This document shows, piece by piece, positions 63,991 to 64,000 of a DNA stretch of 64,000 bases. The translations under genes and the position numbers were made by a program. Under the pieces are notes generated by a model. That model worked only from the letters and a program-made list of their open reading frames with translations. It had not been told where the DNA came from and searched no databases. Within the stretch, counting starts at the first letter, position 1, and every line of letters starts with the position of its first letter. This DNA comes from a virus: the IMG/VR virus record IMGVR_UViG_3300050821_009780, positions 62,001 through 126,000 of that record, one strand, 5' to 3'.

Positions 63991-64000
63991 TACGGCCCCA

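Noticed and set aside
1-64000. CRISPR array, rRNA or transposase genes
   Set aside because: No spaced direct-repeat array, rRNA-like sequence or transposase motif was seen on either strand.

Overview
The window is a 64 kb piece of a large, high-GC, double-stranded DNA phage (or prophage) of an actinobacterium. Support comes from head genes (terminase, Mu gp29-like portal, MuF-like protein, capsid protease), a phage replisome, tightly packed genes with 1-8 bp GTGA/ATGA overlaps, very high third-position GC and abundant GTG starts. Layout and gene content recall the large-genome Streptomyces siphophages, but that placement is from memory and was not searched. Every convincing gene lies on the minus strand, so transcription runs from position 64000 towards 1. 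No tRNA, rRNA or CRISPR array was seen, and no gene-free stretch exceeds about 210 bp.

Layout in transcription order (right to left). 63.99-63.07 kb: small Cys-rich proteins. 63.07-54.1 kb: a promoter, a probable sigma factor, two clamp-loader subunits, a family A DNA polymerase and many small proteins. 54.1-41.1 kb: gp32-like ssDNA-binding protein, resolvase-like nuclease, RecA, a second promoter with a DUF932-like gene, a split SbcC-type ATPase, SbcD nuclease, a peptidoglycan-binding protein, MazG-like and HAD proteins, a RecB-like nuclease, beta clamp and a cold-shock protein. 40.7-36.8 kb: a radical SAM protein interrupted by an intein, then a terminator. 36.7-33.3 kb: a two-part cytosine methyltransferase and DnaX. 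33.3-28.1 kb: a sugar/glycosyltransferase/methyltransferase island. 27.7-22.7 kb: unknown, possibly virion-related proteins and the large terminase. 22.7-21.3 kb: small genes, a promoter, a short structured RNA and two terminators. 21.3-6.6 kb: portal, MuF-like protein and two very large multi-enzyme proteins. 6.6-1.7 kb: small non-structural genes with their own promoters. 1.6-0 kb: an HNH endonuclease gene and the capsid protease, cut by the window edge.

The genes form a nearly self-sufficient replication machine (polymerase, DnaX, delta, delta-prime, beta clamp, SSB, RecA, SbcCD-like), a head-assembly module and a glycan or nucleotide-sugar island. Two large proteins carrying kinase, Nudix, zeta-type kinase and GNAT-like domains fit the idea of injected polyvalent effectors. 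Seven probable promoters carry a -35 box inside a shared palindrome near CTTGACTYRAGCCAAG, which suggests common control by a phage or host regulator. The most novel items are the Pro1 class 3-type intein placed inside the radical SAM iron-sulfur motif, the palindromic promoter family, the promoter-RNA-terminator unit before the head genes, and the multi-enzyme head-region proteins.
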